A stretch of 31,207 bases of DNA from UBA3206 sp964548855. GTDB taxonomy: Bacteria; Bacillota_I; Bacilli_A; Acholeplasmatales; Anaeroplasmataceae. The notes under the pieces are model-generated. The model saw nothing but the letters and a program-made list of their open reading frames with translations. It had not been told where the DNA came from and made no database searches. Location: positions 1-31,207 of the forward strand of contig CAZJSR010000019.1 in assembly GCA_964548855.1 (NCBI GenBank). Direction: 5' to 3'. This document shows, one piece after another, positions 6,947-14,342 of the stretch; the stretch's first letter is position 1; every line of letters begins with the position of its first letter. The translations under genes and the position numbers were made by a program.

Positions 6947-9259
6947 GTGAAGAGATTAATTGCTGTAAGAGAAATTGCATATTTTTTATATTCAAGCGGA
7001 GATTTATCTGTTGACTTTTTTTCAAATTCTTCAAAAAAAGATGGAAAAAAGGCACATCAATACCTCCAAAATAAATATAAAAATATTGATGAAAAAGAAT
7101 ACTATATTAAGAAAATAATAAAATATAGAGATGATGAAATAACTATTCATGGATTTATAGATGGAGTTATAAATGAAGATAGTACAATTATATTAGAAGA
7201 GATAAAATCAACTAAATTAAATTTAAAATTAATAGAAATTGATTATCATAAGGAACATTTAGCACAGTTAATGTTATATGCATATATGTATTCAGAAATA
7301 AATGATTTAGAAGAAGTTAATGTAAGACTTACATATATAAATATAACTGATTATAAGACTAAATCTTTTCCTATTACATATAAAATAGAGGAATTAAAAT
7401 CCTTCTTTTATGAAAGTATTGATAAATATATTGATTGGCTTGAGATAATTGAAGAAAAATCTAAATTAAAACTTACAACAATAAAAGATATTAAGTTTCC
7501 TTTTAATAATATGAGAGAAGGTCAATTTGATTTAATCAAAGGATCTTATTATACATTAACACATAATGAACTATTATATGTTATAGCTCCTACTGGTATT
7601 GGAAAGACAATTGCGACTTTGTTTGCTGGAATTAAATCATTAAATGATAATAAGAAATTATTTTATTTAACTAGTAAAAATATGCAAAAGAAAATATGTA
7701 TTGAAAGTATTAATTTATTAAAATTAAAAGGGTTAAAATTAAAAACAATAGAAATTACAAGTAAATCTAAGAGTTGCCTAAATTCTTCTAAAGTATGTGA
7801 TGCTTCAGTTTGTCCATATGCAAAGGGATTTTTTAATAGATTAAGAGAAGCGTTTTTAGAAATATATAATGAATATGATATTTTTACATACGAAATAATT
7901 AATCAGATTGCGCTTAAATATCAAATTTGTTCATTTGAATTTTCGCTTTATATTTCATATTTTTGCGATGTTATAATATGTGATTATAATTATGTTTTTG
8001 ATCCAAAAGCGCATTTAATAAGATATTTCGATGATGATTCATATAAACCATTAATATTAATAGATGAAGCTCATAATTTAATATCAAGGAGTAAAGATAT
8101 GTTTTCTTCTAAATTGTTATATAGTACAATATCTAAAATTACTGATTTACTAGTTGAGTATGATAAATACATATATAAATTCAGTGATGATATTTTTGAT
8201 CAATTAAAAAGTATAGAAAGTAATATGGTAGATAATATTTATTATAATAAATTACTTAATGATGATTTAGTTTATTCATTAAATAGATATCAAACAAAAG
8301 TAGAAACTATACTAGAAGAAATTGAAGATATAAAAAATAGACCCGAAGTATTAATGTTATATTTTGAATTAAAAGATCTTATAGATATTATTGATATATA
8401 TAGTGATAGTCATATCTTCATCGTAACTAAAAAATTAGAAGATTATGAAATAGAAATAGTTTGTTTAGATGCATCTAGATATATTAATAAAGTGCTTGCA
8501 GAAAAATGTTATGGAACTGTATTGTTTAGCGCAACATTATATCCAATAAAATATCATATGGATTTACTAACAGAAGGAAATGGTAGATTTATGACATTAA
8601 ATTCACCATTTGATTCGTCTAACTTTAACTTAATATTAAATACTAAAATTTCTACAAAATATAAAGATAGAGAAAACACAATTAAAGATATAGTTAATAT
8701 CGTTGATATACTGGTAACTGTAAAAAAAGGAAATCATATTGTGTTTTTCCCTTCATATAAGTATATGGAATTGTTTTTAGAGCATATTAATCCAAGTGAT
8801 TATAATCTCTTAATTCAGTCTCCATCTATGACGGATATTGAAAAAACAATAATGTTTGAATCATTCAAAGATTCTTCTAAAAATCATTTAGGTTTATTCG
8901 TATTAGGTGGTTCTTTTTCAGAAGGAATTGATTTTAAGGATGATTTGTTAAATGGTATAGTTGTTGTTGGAATCGGAATACCGCAAATAAATTTAGTCAA
9001 TAATTTAACAATGGAATATTTTAAAGAGAAATATAGTGATGGATTTGATTATGCATATACATATCCAGGAATTAACAAAATAATTCAAGCATCGGGAAGA
9101 GTTATTAGAACTGAAACAGATAAAGGTAGTGTAATTTTGATTGATGAGAGGTATAAATATAAGAAGTATCAAAATTTATTTCCAAAGCACTGGGGACATA
9201 AAAAAATTATTAATGATAGTAATATGCTAAAAAAAGACCTTGAAGAATTTTATAAATAA
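6947..9259 (+). CDS. RecB/Cas4-like nuclease fused to XPD/DinG-family iron-sulfur DNA helicase
   Basis: 770 residues from the GTG at 6947. A GTG at 6932 is also in frame, but the GGAGGT ribosome site (6934-6939) lies between the two, so the second is the start. The N-terminal 200 residues carry RecB/Cas4-type nuclease signs: D72, E85-x-K87 (EEIKST) and the Q107-x-x-x-Y111 motif. The helicase follows: Walker A APTGIGKT at 214-221, four cysteines (277, 284, 289, 328) placed as in XPD-type 4Fe-4S domains, DEAH at 373-376, and C-terminal QASGRVIR (motif VI). Such proteins probably unwind DNA 5'-3' and process repair intermediates. The gene stands alone between two terminators. Family and motifs are clear; the in vivo substrate is not known. 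Confidence 0.9.
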   Translation: MKRLIAVREIAYFLYSSGDLSVDFFSNSSKKDGKKAHQYLQNKYKNIDEKEYYIKKIIKYRDDEITIHGFIDGVINEDSTIILEEIKSTKLNLKLIEIDYHKEHLAQLMLYAYMYSEINDLEEVNVRLTYINITDYKTKSFPITYKIEELKSFFYESIDKYIDWLEIIEEKSKLKLTTIKDIKFPFNNMREGQFDLIKGSYYTLTHNELLYVIAPTGIGKTIATLFAGIKSLNDNKKLFYLTSKNMQKKICIESINLLKLKGLKLKTIEITSKSKSCLNSSKVCDASVCPYAKGFFNRLREAFLEIYNEYDIFTYEIINQIALKYQICSFEFSLYISYFCDVIICDYNYVFDPKAHLIRYFDDDSYKPLILIDEAHNLISRSKDMFSSKLLYSTISKITDLLVEYDKYIYKFSDDIFDQLKSIESNMVDNIYYNKLLNDDLVYSLNRYQTKVETILEEIEDIKNRPEVLMLYFELKDLIDIIDIYSDSHIFIVTKKLEDYEIEIVCLDASRYINKVLAEKCYGTVLFSATLYPIKYHMDLLTEGNGRFMTLNSPFDSSNFNLILNTKISTKYKDRENTIKDIVNIVDILVTVKKGNHIVFFPSYKYMELFLEHINPSDYNLLIQSPSMTDIEKTIMFESFKDSSKNHLGLFVLGGSFSEGIDFKDDLLNGIVVVGIGIPQINLVNNLTMEYFKEKYSDGFDYAYTYPGINKIIQASGRVIRTETDKGSVILIDERYKYKKYQNLFPKHWGHKKIINDSNMLKKDLEEFYK

Positions 9260-9260
9260 G

Positions 9261-9304
9261 AAAAAAGTTTAAGAATAGCTTAGGTGATATCTTAAACTTT
9301 TTTT
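9261..9304. terminator. Bidirectional terminator between helicase and HIT genes
   Basis: A 14-bp perfect stem, AAAAAAGTTTAAGA (9261-9274) with TCTTAAACTTTTTT (9290-9303), around a 15-base loop. The A- and T-tracts at its ends give a U-tract on either strand, so it can end both the helicase transcript and the convergent HIT transcript. Confidence 0.85.
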
Positions 9305-9314
9305 AGTATTTAAT

Positions 9315-9743
9315 TCATGAAGAAATTTTATTTAGTATCTCATCTAAATCATATTTGTTTTCATTATTTGCATCATTGATTAGTAATTTATTAAAGTCAT
9401 TTACGAATAATAATTTAGAATTATCATTATTATATCTTGGAATTATGTGGAAATGGATATGCATAACTGTTTGACCTGCATCTTCATTACAGTTATTAAT
9501 AATGTTAAATCCAGTTGCGTTTAATTTTTCTTTATATAAATTACATAATTTTTTTATAACTAATGACATTTTTGAAAGAGTGGAATCATCTATTTCTAAT
9601 ATATTTTCAACATGTTTTTTAGGCATAACAAGTGTATGTCCGTATCCTTGTTGACTTAAATCTAGAATCGCAAGTATATCATTATCTTCATATACTTTCT
9701 TTGAACTCCATACTCCGTTTATAATATTACAAAAAACACACAT
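9315..9743 (-). CDS. HIT-family nucleotide hydrolase/transferase
   Basis: 142 residues. The signature HIHFHIIP (HxHxHxx with the catalytic middle histidine) is near residues 95-102, and the N-terminal CVFCNII is typical of Hint-type HIT proteins, as is DLSQQGYGHTLVMPKKHV. Members hydrolyse phosphoramidate or dinucleotide substrates such as adenosine-linked phosphoramidates; the substrate here cannot be told from sequence. The length is normal. The ATG at 9743 gives the expected N-terminus, with an AGGAGTG site somewhat far upstream (9754-9760). It lies downstream of cwlJ-gerQ but has its own extended -10 promoter overlapping the end of gerQ, so expression outside sporulation is likely (inference). 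Confidence 0.92.
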   Translation of the reverse strand: MCVFCNIINGVWSSKKVYEDNDILAILDLSQQGYGHTLVMPKKHVENILEIDDSTLSKMSLVIKKLCNLYKEKLNATGFNIINNCNEDAGQTVMHIHFHIIPRYNNDNSKLLFVNDFNKLLINDANNENKYDLDEILNKISS

Positions 9744-9768
9744 AATAAAATATCACTCCTTTAAATCA

Positions 9769-9777
9769 ATTATATCA
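9769..9777 (-). promoter_or_regulatory. Extended -10 promoter of the HIT gene
   Basis: On the minus strand this reads TGATATAAT, a perfect TGn-extended -10, overlapping the stop codon of gerQ (9775-9777). No good -35 box is visible. Confidence 0.5.
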
Positions 9778-10113
9778 TTTTTGATTACTAAAAGGGTAAT
9801 AATAATTAATTTCATCTTCAAATGTTATATAAGATAAGTATATACTTAATAACATATATCTAGTGTTATTAGTAGAATCGCTAATTATAATATGATCTTT
9901 ACCTGCAGCTTCTAATATGCCTTTAAATATCTTACTTCCCCATTGACTATTTTCAAAATTCATATATACACTTACTGTTTTACCAATATTTAATCTTAAT
10001 ATATTTTCAATATAAGAAGATTCTAACACATCATCATTAGGCCTTGAATAATCAGGCCTTTCAGGAAGCATGCCATAATATGGAGGCATGCAAGGTGGGT
10101 ATCCATAATACAT
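9775..10113 (-). CDS. gerQ: Spore coat protein GerQ
   Basis: 112 residues, shorter than the roughly 180 of B. subtilis GerQ because the Gln/Pro-rich N-terminal part is reduced to about 30 residues rich in Tyr and Pro (MYYGYPPCMPPYYG). The C-terminal core is highly characteristic: SYIENILRLNIGKTVSVYMNFEN, then FKGILEAAGKDHIIISD and YLSYITFEDEINYYYP. In B. subtilis GerQ is an inner-coat protein required for localisation and function of the cortex hydrolase CwlJ. Here cwlJ lies directly upstream, 12 bases away, which supports both calls. An AAGGAG site precedes the start. B. subtilis GerQ is cross-linked by transglutaminase through lysines near its N-terminus; here the first lysine is at about residue 45, so that cross-linking is unlikely. 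Confidence 0.92.
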   Translation of the reverse strand: MYYGYPPCMPPYYGMLPERPDYSRPNDDVLESSYIENILRLNIGKTVSVYMNFENSQWGSKIFKGILEAAGKDHIIISDSTNNTRYMLLSIYLSYITFEDEINYYYPFSNQK

Positions 10114-10125
10114 AAAAATATCTCC

Positions 10126-10545
10126 TTAATAACAATTTTGACTATCTAGTGGCGAATAAAAACAATGACTTTTATATCTTCCACTATTCCACTGATTAAA
10201 CCATTTACTTCTACAATCCTCATTATAAGGATTATAAAACCATAAGGATTTAGTTGCAGGTGAAAATCGTTCACCATTAATAACTCTTTTGGCTAGCTTT
10301 CTATCGATAGTTCTTGCGGCTTGATAAAAATATCCTTTTGTTGTTGCTTCAAATCCTCCAGGTCTTTGAAATACCATTTTTTCAATTGTATTAATATTTT
10401 TAAAATCAAGACAATTTGCTCGAACTCTATTTATACAAACATTACCAACGCATAACATTCCTTTTTCACCATCACCCTCAGCCTCAGCGCGCATAAGACG
10501 TGCGAGTAATGACACTTCTTTATCGTTGTATTTAACAACTGCCAT
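10126..10545 (-). CDS. cwlJ: Spore cortex-lytic enzyme CwlJ (SleB-type hydrolase)
   Basis: 139 residues, matching CwlJ (about 142) rather than SleB, which has a signal peptide and a peptidoglycan-binding domain; both are absent here. The Hydrolase_2 domain starts almost at once: LLARLMRAEAEGDGEKGMLC with the probable catalytic glutamate in AEAEG, then VGNVCINRV, FQRPGGFEA, and C-terminal SLWFYNP. CwlJ degrades muramic-lactam-containing cortex during germination, triggered by calcium dipicolinate, and depends on GerQ for placement in the coat. The next gene is gerQ, so the pair is probably co-transcribed in the mother cell. The ribosome site AAAGGGATG lies just upstream of the ATG. I could not identify a convincing SigE promoter. 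Confidence 0.93.
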   Translation of the reverse strand: MAVVKYNDKEVSLLARLMRAEAEGDGEKGMLCVGNVCINRVRANCLDFKNINTIEKMVFQRPGGFEATTKGYFYQAARTIDRKLAKRVINGERFSPATKSLWFYNPYNEDCRSKWFNQWNSGRYKSHCFYSPLDSQNCY

Positions 10546-10604
10546 TTTTCATCCCTTTAAATTATATGAATTAATATAAATATTATGTTTTTTTTATTTA
10601 TAAA

Positions 10605-10613
10605 TGATATAAT
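10605..10613 (+). promoter_or_regulatory. Extended -10 promoter for the PemK-like/ThrE-like gene pair
   Basis: TGATATAAT, a perfect TGn-extended -10, 26 bases before the ATG at 10640 and preceded by a long T-tract (10588-10596). The -35 match is weak. Confidence 0.55.
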
Positions 10614-10639
10614 CAAATTATGAAATAAGCGAGGTTTAT

Positions 10640-11041
10640 ATGTTAGATAAAATATATCCAGGTAAGGTTTTTATATCTGTTAATTATGATCCATTTAAAC
10701 ATGAGATGGTTAAACATCCCTTTGTTGTATGGTATAGTCAAATAATAGATGATTCAACGCTAAATAATAATGTATATGCATTTAGAATTAGTTCTCGGAA
10801 AAAAAATAGTAATGATCTTGTAGAAATTACTGATAGTATTAGCGCAGGACTTGATAAGAAAAGTTATATATGCGTGGATTCTTTATGGATTTTTAATATA
10901 AAAGATATTACAAAAACCGTAGGTACAATAGATCCTGATACTTGGTTTTTAGTAATGAAAAAGAAAATGGAAGTAAATCAAAGAGAATATGAACAAAATA
11001 TTAAAGAATATACATATTTAAAAAATAATGAGAATAAATAG
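10640..11041 (+). CDS. MazF/PemK-like (CcdB-fold) protein without a visible antitoxin
   Basis: 133 residues with a GCGAGG ribosome site. It begins YPGKVFISVNYDPFKHEMVKH followed by PFVVWYS, matching the G-D/K-V start and RP-V-V strand of MazF/PemK proteins. The middle KKSYICVDSLWIFNIKDI and KTVGTID resemble the S-x-v-x-V-D-q-i-x-t-i and G-x-l motifs of that fold. The C-terminal 25 residues form a charged helix. MazF toxins are mRNA endoribonucleases, normally preceded by an antitoxin gene; here the upstream neighbour is cwlJ on the other strand and no small antitoxin frame is visible. It is 9 bases from the ThrE-like gene, so it may have a non-toxin role. The fold call is tentative and the activity unknown. 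Confidence 0.5.
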   Translation: MLDKIYPGKVFISVNYDPFKHEMVKHPFVVWYSQIIDDSTLNNNVYAFRISSRKKNSNDLVEITDSISAGLDKKSYICVDSLWIFNIKDITKTVGTIDPDTWFLVMKKKMEVNQREYEQNIKEYTYLKNNENK

Positions 11042-11050
11042 GGAGTAAAT

Positions 11051-12310
11051 ATGCAAATAGAAGTAGAAGATAAAAAAAATAATTGGAGAAGAATCCTTGA
11101 TGCAGCTATTTATATAGGAAAAAGATTATTAGAAAATGGTGCGGAAATTCATAGAGTTGAACAAACTATAGAATATATATGTAATGCATATGGTGCATCA
11201 CAAGTGGATGTTTTTGCAATCCCTAGTATGATTGTGGCTACATCTTTAAAAGATGATGATTACTATACAACTAAAATTAAGAGAATTAGAAGTACTAAGA
11301 CAGATCTTTATAAAATAGAACAATTAAATAAAATGTCTAGATATATTTGCGAAAATAAGCCATCTATAGAAGAAATAGAACAAATGATACATGATTTTGA
11401 TAATATGAAAAGGTATCTTCCATTATTAAAATATCTAGGTGTTGTTTTAGGATGTGGTGGATTTTCTATTTTCTTTGGTGGAAGTATAAGAGATTCAATT
11501 GCATCATCAATTGCAGCTATAGTGATGGCTTTAATTATGTTTAATATTAGAAAAGAACTTAATAAAGTATTAAATACATTATTTATATCAGCAATAGGCG
11601 GTATTTTATGTGTTTTGTTATGTAAAATTCACATAGGAGAGCACATAACCTTTGTAATGATAGGAACTATAATGTTACAAATACCAGGAATGGCACTTAG
11701 TTATTCTTTTAGGGATTTAATGATGGATGATCTATTAAGTGGCTTTTTAAGGTTCTTAGAAAGTATTTTAACAGCAGTATTTATTGTTATAGGATTTTCA
11801 ATAGCTATAACTATTTTCTCTAATGATTTTACACAATTAGATACTAATAATCATAGTATATTTATTCAAATATTATCTTGTGCGATAGGTAGTTTAGGAT
11901 TTGCGTTAGCTTTTAACTTAAATTATAAATATTTAATTGTAATAACAATTGGTTCAGCTATAGTGATGGGATGTAATCTATTATTTTTAAATATAGGATG
12001 TAATTTACTTATTAGTACGGTTTTAGCGTCTTCAATCGCAACTATTGTTGCAGAAACAGCCGCAAGGATTTTAAAAGCGCCTGTTATAGTTTTTTTAATG
12101 ATTTTGATAATAGGACTTGCGCCAGGAGCATCTTTATATTACACAACATATAATATTTGGTTAGGTAATATGAGTGAGTTTAATAAGTATTTACTATCTA
12201 CTTTCTATGTTTCATTTGGAATAGGTGCGGGAATTGTAATTATAATGGTATTAAGGCAATTAATATGGGATAAGATAGTTAACAAAATAAAAAGAAAATG
12301 TAAAGATTAA
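11051..12310 (+). CDS. Threonine/serine exporter family protein (ThrE-type, fused two-domain form)
   Basis: 419 residues with a GGGAG site 9 bases after the previous gene. The N-terminal soluble part (about 1-115) has the ThrE/YjjP signature: LLENGAEIHRVEQTIEYIC and VFAIPSMIVATS. About ten membrane segments follow (roughly residues 122-410). The first set ends near IPGMALSYSFRDLMMDDLLSG, typical of the ThrE domain. The second set, starting near residue 265, matches the small ThrE_2/YjjB partner, so both halves are fused as in Corynebacterium ThrE. Family members export threonine/serine or, in YjjPB, succinate; the substrate here is unknown. Its stop codon overlaps that of the convergent zur gene. 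Confidence 0.85.
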   Translation: MQIEVEDKKNNWRRILDAAIYIGKRLLENGAEIHRVEQTIEYICNAYGASQVDVFAIPSMIVATSLKDDDYYTTKIKRIRSTKTDLYKIEQLNKMSRYICENKPSIEEIEQMIHDFDNMKRYLPLLKYLGVVLGCGGFSIFFGGSIRDSIASSIAAIVMALIMFNIRKELNKVLNTLFISAIGGILCVLLCKIHIGEHITFVMIGTIMLQIPGMALSYSFRDLMMDDLLSGFLRFLESILTAVFIVIGFSIAITIFSNDFTQLDTNNHSIFIQILSCAIGSLGFALAFNLNYKYLIVITIGSAIVMGCNLLFLNIGCNLLISTVLASSIATIVAETAARILKAPVIVFLMILIIGLAPGASLYYTTYNIWLGNMSEFNKYLLSTFYVSFGIGAGIVIIMVLRQLIWDKIVNKIKRKCKD

Positions 12311-12324
12311 ATACAATCTTTACA
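12299..12324 (-). terminator. Terminator hairpin spanning the overlapping stop codons of thrE-like and zur
   Basis: TGTAAAGATT (12299-12308) pairs perfectly with AATCTTTACA (12315-12324) around a 6-base loop. On the minus strand the stem is followed by TTTTCTTTTTATTTT, so it should terminate zur. On the plus strand no U-tract follows. Both genes' stop codons lie in or at the edge of the stem. Confidence 0.7.
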
Positions 12325-12696
12325 TGTTCCATATAATTCTATACTATGAGTATCTATCTTGAATCCAGTTTCATTATAGATCTCATTTTTTACTATTTCA
12401 AAAGGACATTTATTTAAATAAATTTTTTTATGACATTTTGAACAAATTAATATATGTTGATGTATAGGTTTTTTTATCATATAAACAGCAGTACCATCTT
12501 GTCTTATTTCTTTTGATAAAAGTAATTTATCACAAAAAGTAGTTAAAGTACGATATACAGTTGATAAATTTGCATCATCATTTGTATTTAATTTATAAAT
12601 ATCCTCTGCTGTAAGAGGATCACTTGAGTTTTCTAGAATTTTAATAATATTTTCTCTAGTTTTTGTATTTTTTAATCCGTGAGATCTTAAATCCAT
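12307..12696 (-). CDS. zur: Fur-family metalloregulator, probably zinc uptake regulator Zur
   Basis: 129 residues, a usual Fur-family length. The N-terminal winged helix reads RSHGLKNTKTRENIIKILEN, DPLTAEDIYKL and DANLSTVYRTLTTFCDKLLL (recognition helix STVYRTL). The C-terminal dimerisation part has HQHILICSKCHKKIYL and a terminal GTCKDC: two CxxC pairs that bind the structural zinc. The gene diverges from a zinc ABC transporter with paired palindromic operators between them, so a zinc-responsive repressor is the best reading. Fur, PerR or a manganese regulator cannot be excluded from the protein alone. Its own promoter (TTGAAA-17-TATTAT) abuts the upstream operator, which suggests autoregulation. 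Confidence 0.87.
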   Translation of the reverse strand: MDLRSHGLKNTKTRENIIKILENSSDPLTAEDIYKLNTNDDANLSTVYRTLTTFCDKLLLSKEIRQDGTAVYMIKKPIHQHILICSKCHKKIYLNKCPFEIVKNEIYNETGFKIDTHSIELYGTCKDCI

Positions 12697-12711
12697 TATA
12701 TCACCGAAAAT

Positions 12712-12740
12712 ATAATAGCATATCTTTAGGATTCTTTCAA
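12712..12740 (-). promoter_or_regulatory. zur promoter
   Basis: On the minus strand: TTGAAA (12740-12735) and TATTAT (12717-12712) separated by exactly 17 bp, 15 bases upstream of the zur ATG. Its -35 box touches the first operator palindrome. Confidence 0.65.
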
Positions 12741-12758
12741 ATGCAATTTATTTGCATT
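12740..12758. promoter_or_regulatory. Probable Zur operator 1
   Basis: AATGCAATTTATTTGCATT is a 9-1-9 inverted repeat with one mismatch. Its core TGCAATT-T-ATTTGCA differs by one arm base from operator 2. It lies between the divergent zur -35 and znu -35 boxes. Confidence 0.7.
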
Positions 12759-12763
12759 GAATA

Positions 12764-12792
12764 TTGACATAGAGAAATTAATGAATTAAAAT
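12764..12792 (+). promoter_or_regulatory. Promoter of the zinc transporter operon
   Basis: A perfect TTGACA (12764-12769), a 17-bp spacer and TAAAAT (12787-12792). It is framed by operator 1 upstream and operator 2 over the start of transcription, a layout that fits tight repression. Confidence 0.8.
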
Positions 12793-12797
12793 ATTTT

Positions 12798-12812
12798 TGC
12801 AAATCATTTGCA
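12798..12812. promoter_or_regulatory. Probable Zur operator 2
   Basis: TGCAAATCATTTGCA is a perfect 7-1-7 inverted repeat, the standard geometry of Fur-family boxes. It covers the predicted +1 of the znu transcript, 20 bases before the znuA ATG. Confidence 0.8.
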
Positions 12813-12831
12813 TTTGCAGAAAGAGGAACTT

Positions 12832-13698
12832 ATGAAAAAAATTCTATTGTCTTTAATGATGTTAGTGATGTTAATAACTATTTGTTCATGTAGTAAGAAT
12901 GAATCATATGATATTATGACATCTTGTTATCCTATCTATGATTTTACATCAAGAATAGTAGGAGATAAATTTACAGTTAGAAATTTAGTAAAACCAGGAG
13001 TTGAACCTCATGATTATGAACCTTCTACAAATGATGTGAAAAATTTGACAGATTGTAAATTATTTATTGTAAATGGTCTGGGACTTGAACATTATACAAA
13101 TGCATTATCTAAGACAATTACATCTCATATGTATACATGTACTGAAGATATAAAAACAATAGAAGTTAATAATAAAAAAGATCCGCATGTATGGTTGGAT
13201 CCTAATAATGCAATTATAATGATGTCAAATATAAAAGATAAAATAATTGAATTGGACCCTTTAAATGAAAAGTATTATGAGGATAATTTCTTAAAAAATA
13301 AAGAATTATTTATATCACTTGATAGTGAATATAAATCTAGATTAAAAGATGTTAAAAGCAAATATCTAATAACAGCTCATAAAGCTTTTGGATATTTATG
13401 TAATGCTTATGGTTTAACACAACTTTCAATCTCTGGTCTTTCAACAGAAGATGAACCTACTCCAGGTGCAATAAAGAATTTGATTGATACTATAAATTCT
13501 TTAGATCCTAGACCAACTACAATTTTTTATGAAGAACTAGTAAGTGATGAAATTGCTAGAAGTATCGCAAGTCAAACAAATTTATTAGTAGATGTATTAA
13601 ATCCTATGGAAGGATTTAGTGATAGTGATTATATTACAATAGCTAAAAAAAATTTAGATGCTATATATAAGGCTTTATATGAGGAAGTGATTATATGA
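12832..13698 (+). CDS. znuA: Zinc ABC transporter substrate-binding lipoprotein
   Basis: 288 residues from the ATG at 12832, preceded by AAGAGG; an in-frame ATG at 12808 lies inside operator 2 and is not used. A lipoprotein signal (MKKILLSLMMLVMLITICSC) has Cys20 as the likely lipidated residue. Probable metal ligands of this cluster A-I family are H60 (VEPHDYEPS), H119 (DPHVWLDP), H183 (TAHKAFGYL) and an acidic residue near 234-240. Histidine rather than glutamate at the third position is typical of zinc-binding rather than manganese-binding members. The His-rich loop found in many ZnuA/AdcA proteins is absent. It captures zinc outside the membrane and passes it to the permease encoded two genes downstream. 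Confidence 0.9.
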   Translation: MKKILLSLMMLVMLITICSCSKNESYDIMTSCYPIYDFTSRIVGDKFTVRNLVKPGVEPHDYEPSTNDVKNLTDCKLFIVNGLGLEHYTNALSKTITSHMYTCTEDIKTIEVNNKKDPHVWLDPNNAIIMMSNIKDKIIELDPLNEKYYEDNFLKNKELFISLDSEYKSRLKDVKSKYLITAHKAFGYLCNAYGLTQLSISGLSTEDEPTPGAIKNLIDTINSLDPRPTTIFYEELVSDEIARSIASQTNLLVDVLNPMEGFSDSDYITIAKKNLDAIYKALYEEVII

Positions 13699-14339
13699 AA
13701 GATTACATATTATCATTAGAAGATGTCTATTTTGGATATGATAATGAATTAATCTTAGAAAATGTAAATTTAAAAGTAGGACGTAGTGAATTTATTGGAA
13801 TAATTGGGTTAAACGGGAGTGGAAAATCCACTCTTTTAAAACTTATGCTTGGGATAAATAAACCAACCAAAGGTGTTGTAAAGAAGGATAGTAACACAAG
13901 AGTTGGATATGTTAATCAAACTACGATGACAGAAGAAGGAAGTTTTCCGGCATCTGTGTATGAAATAGTATGTTTAGGTTTAAGAAAACGACCATTTTCT
14001 TTTATAACAAAAAAAGAGAAGAATGAAGTAATGGAGGTTTTAAAAAAATTTAGTTTATATGATTTAAGAAATGCTTCACTACAATCTCTATCAGGTGGTC
14101 AAGCTCAAAAGGTTAAGATTGCTAAAGTTTTATTATCAAATCCAGATATTATAATTTTAGACGAACCTACTACAGGTATAGATACATTAAGTGAAGAGAT
14201 GTTATTAGATATTATAGATTTACTTCATAACATGAAAAAAACAATTATATTAGTATCACACAATAAGGATAACTTAAAAAAATGCGATGATATATATAAA
14301 GTCAGCAAAAAAACAATAATAAAAGTAGAAGAGGTGTAG
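13695..14339 (+). CDS. znuC: Zinc ABC transporter ATP-binding protein
   Basis: 214 residues, starting with ATG overlapping the znuA stop (ATGA). All ABC motifs are present: Walker A GLNGSGKST near 37-45, Q-loop YVNQ, signature LSGGQ, Walker B IIILDEP, D-loop GID and H-loop VSHN. ZnuC/MntB-type proteins drive metal import with an ABC-3 permease, which is the next gene. It is at the short end for the family and lacks the C-terminal extension of proteobacterial ZnuC. Zinc specificity follows from the binding protein and regulator, not from this subunit. Confidence 0.9.
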   Translation: MKDYILSLEDVYFGYDNELILENVNLKVGRSEFIGIIGLNGSGKSTLLKLMLGINKPTKGVVKKDSNTRVGYVNQTTMTEEGSFPASVYEIVCLGLRKRPFSFITKKEKNEVMEVLKKFSLYDLRNASLQSLSGGQAQKVKIAKVLLSNPDIIILDEPTTGIDTLSEEMLLDIIDLLHNMKKTIILVSHNKDNLKKCDDIYKVSKKTIIKVEEV

Positions 14340-14342
14340 TAA

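Noticed and set aside
10561..10568. CATATAAT upstream of cwlJ on the minus strand as a SigE -10
   Set aside because: It would start transcription inside or next to the ribosome site, and no -35 element sits at the required spacing.
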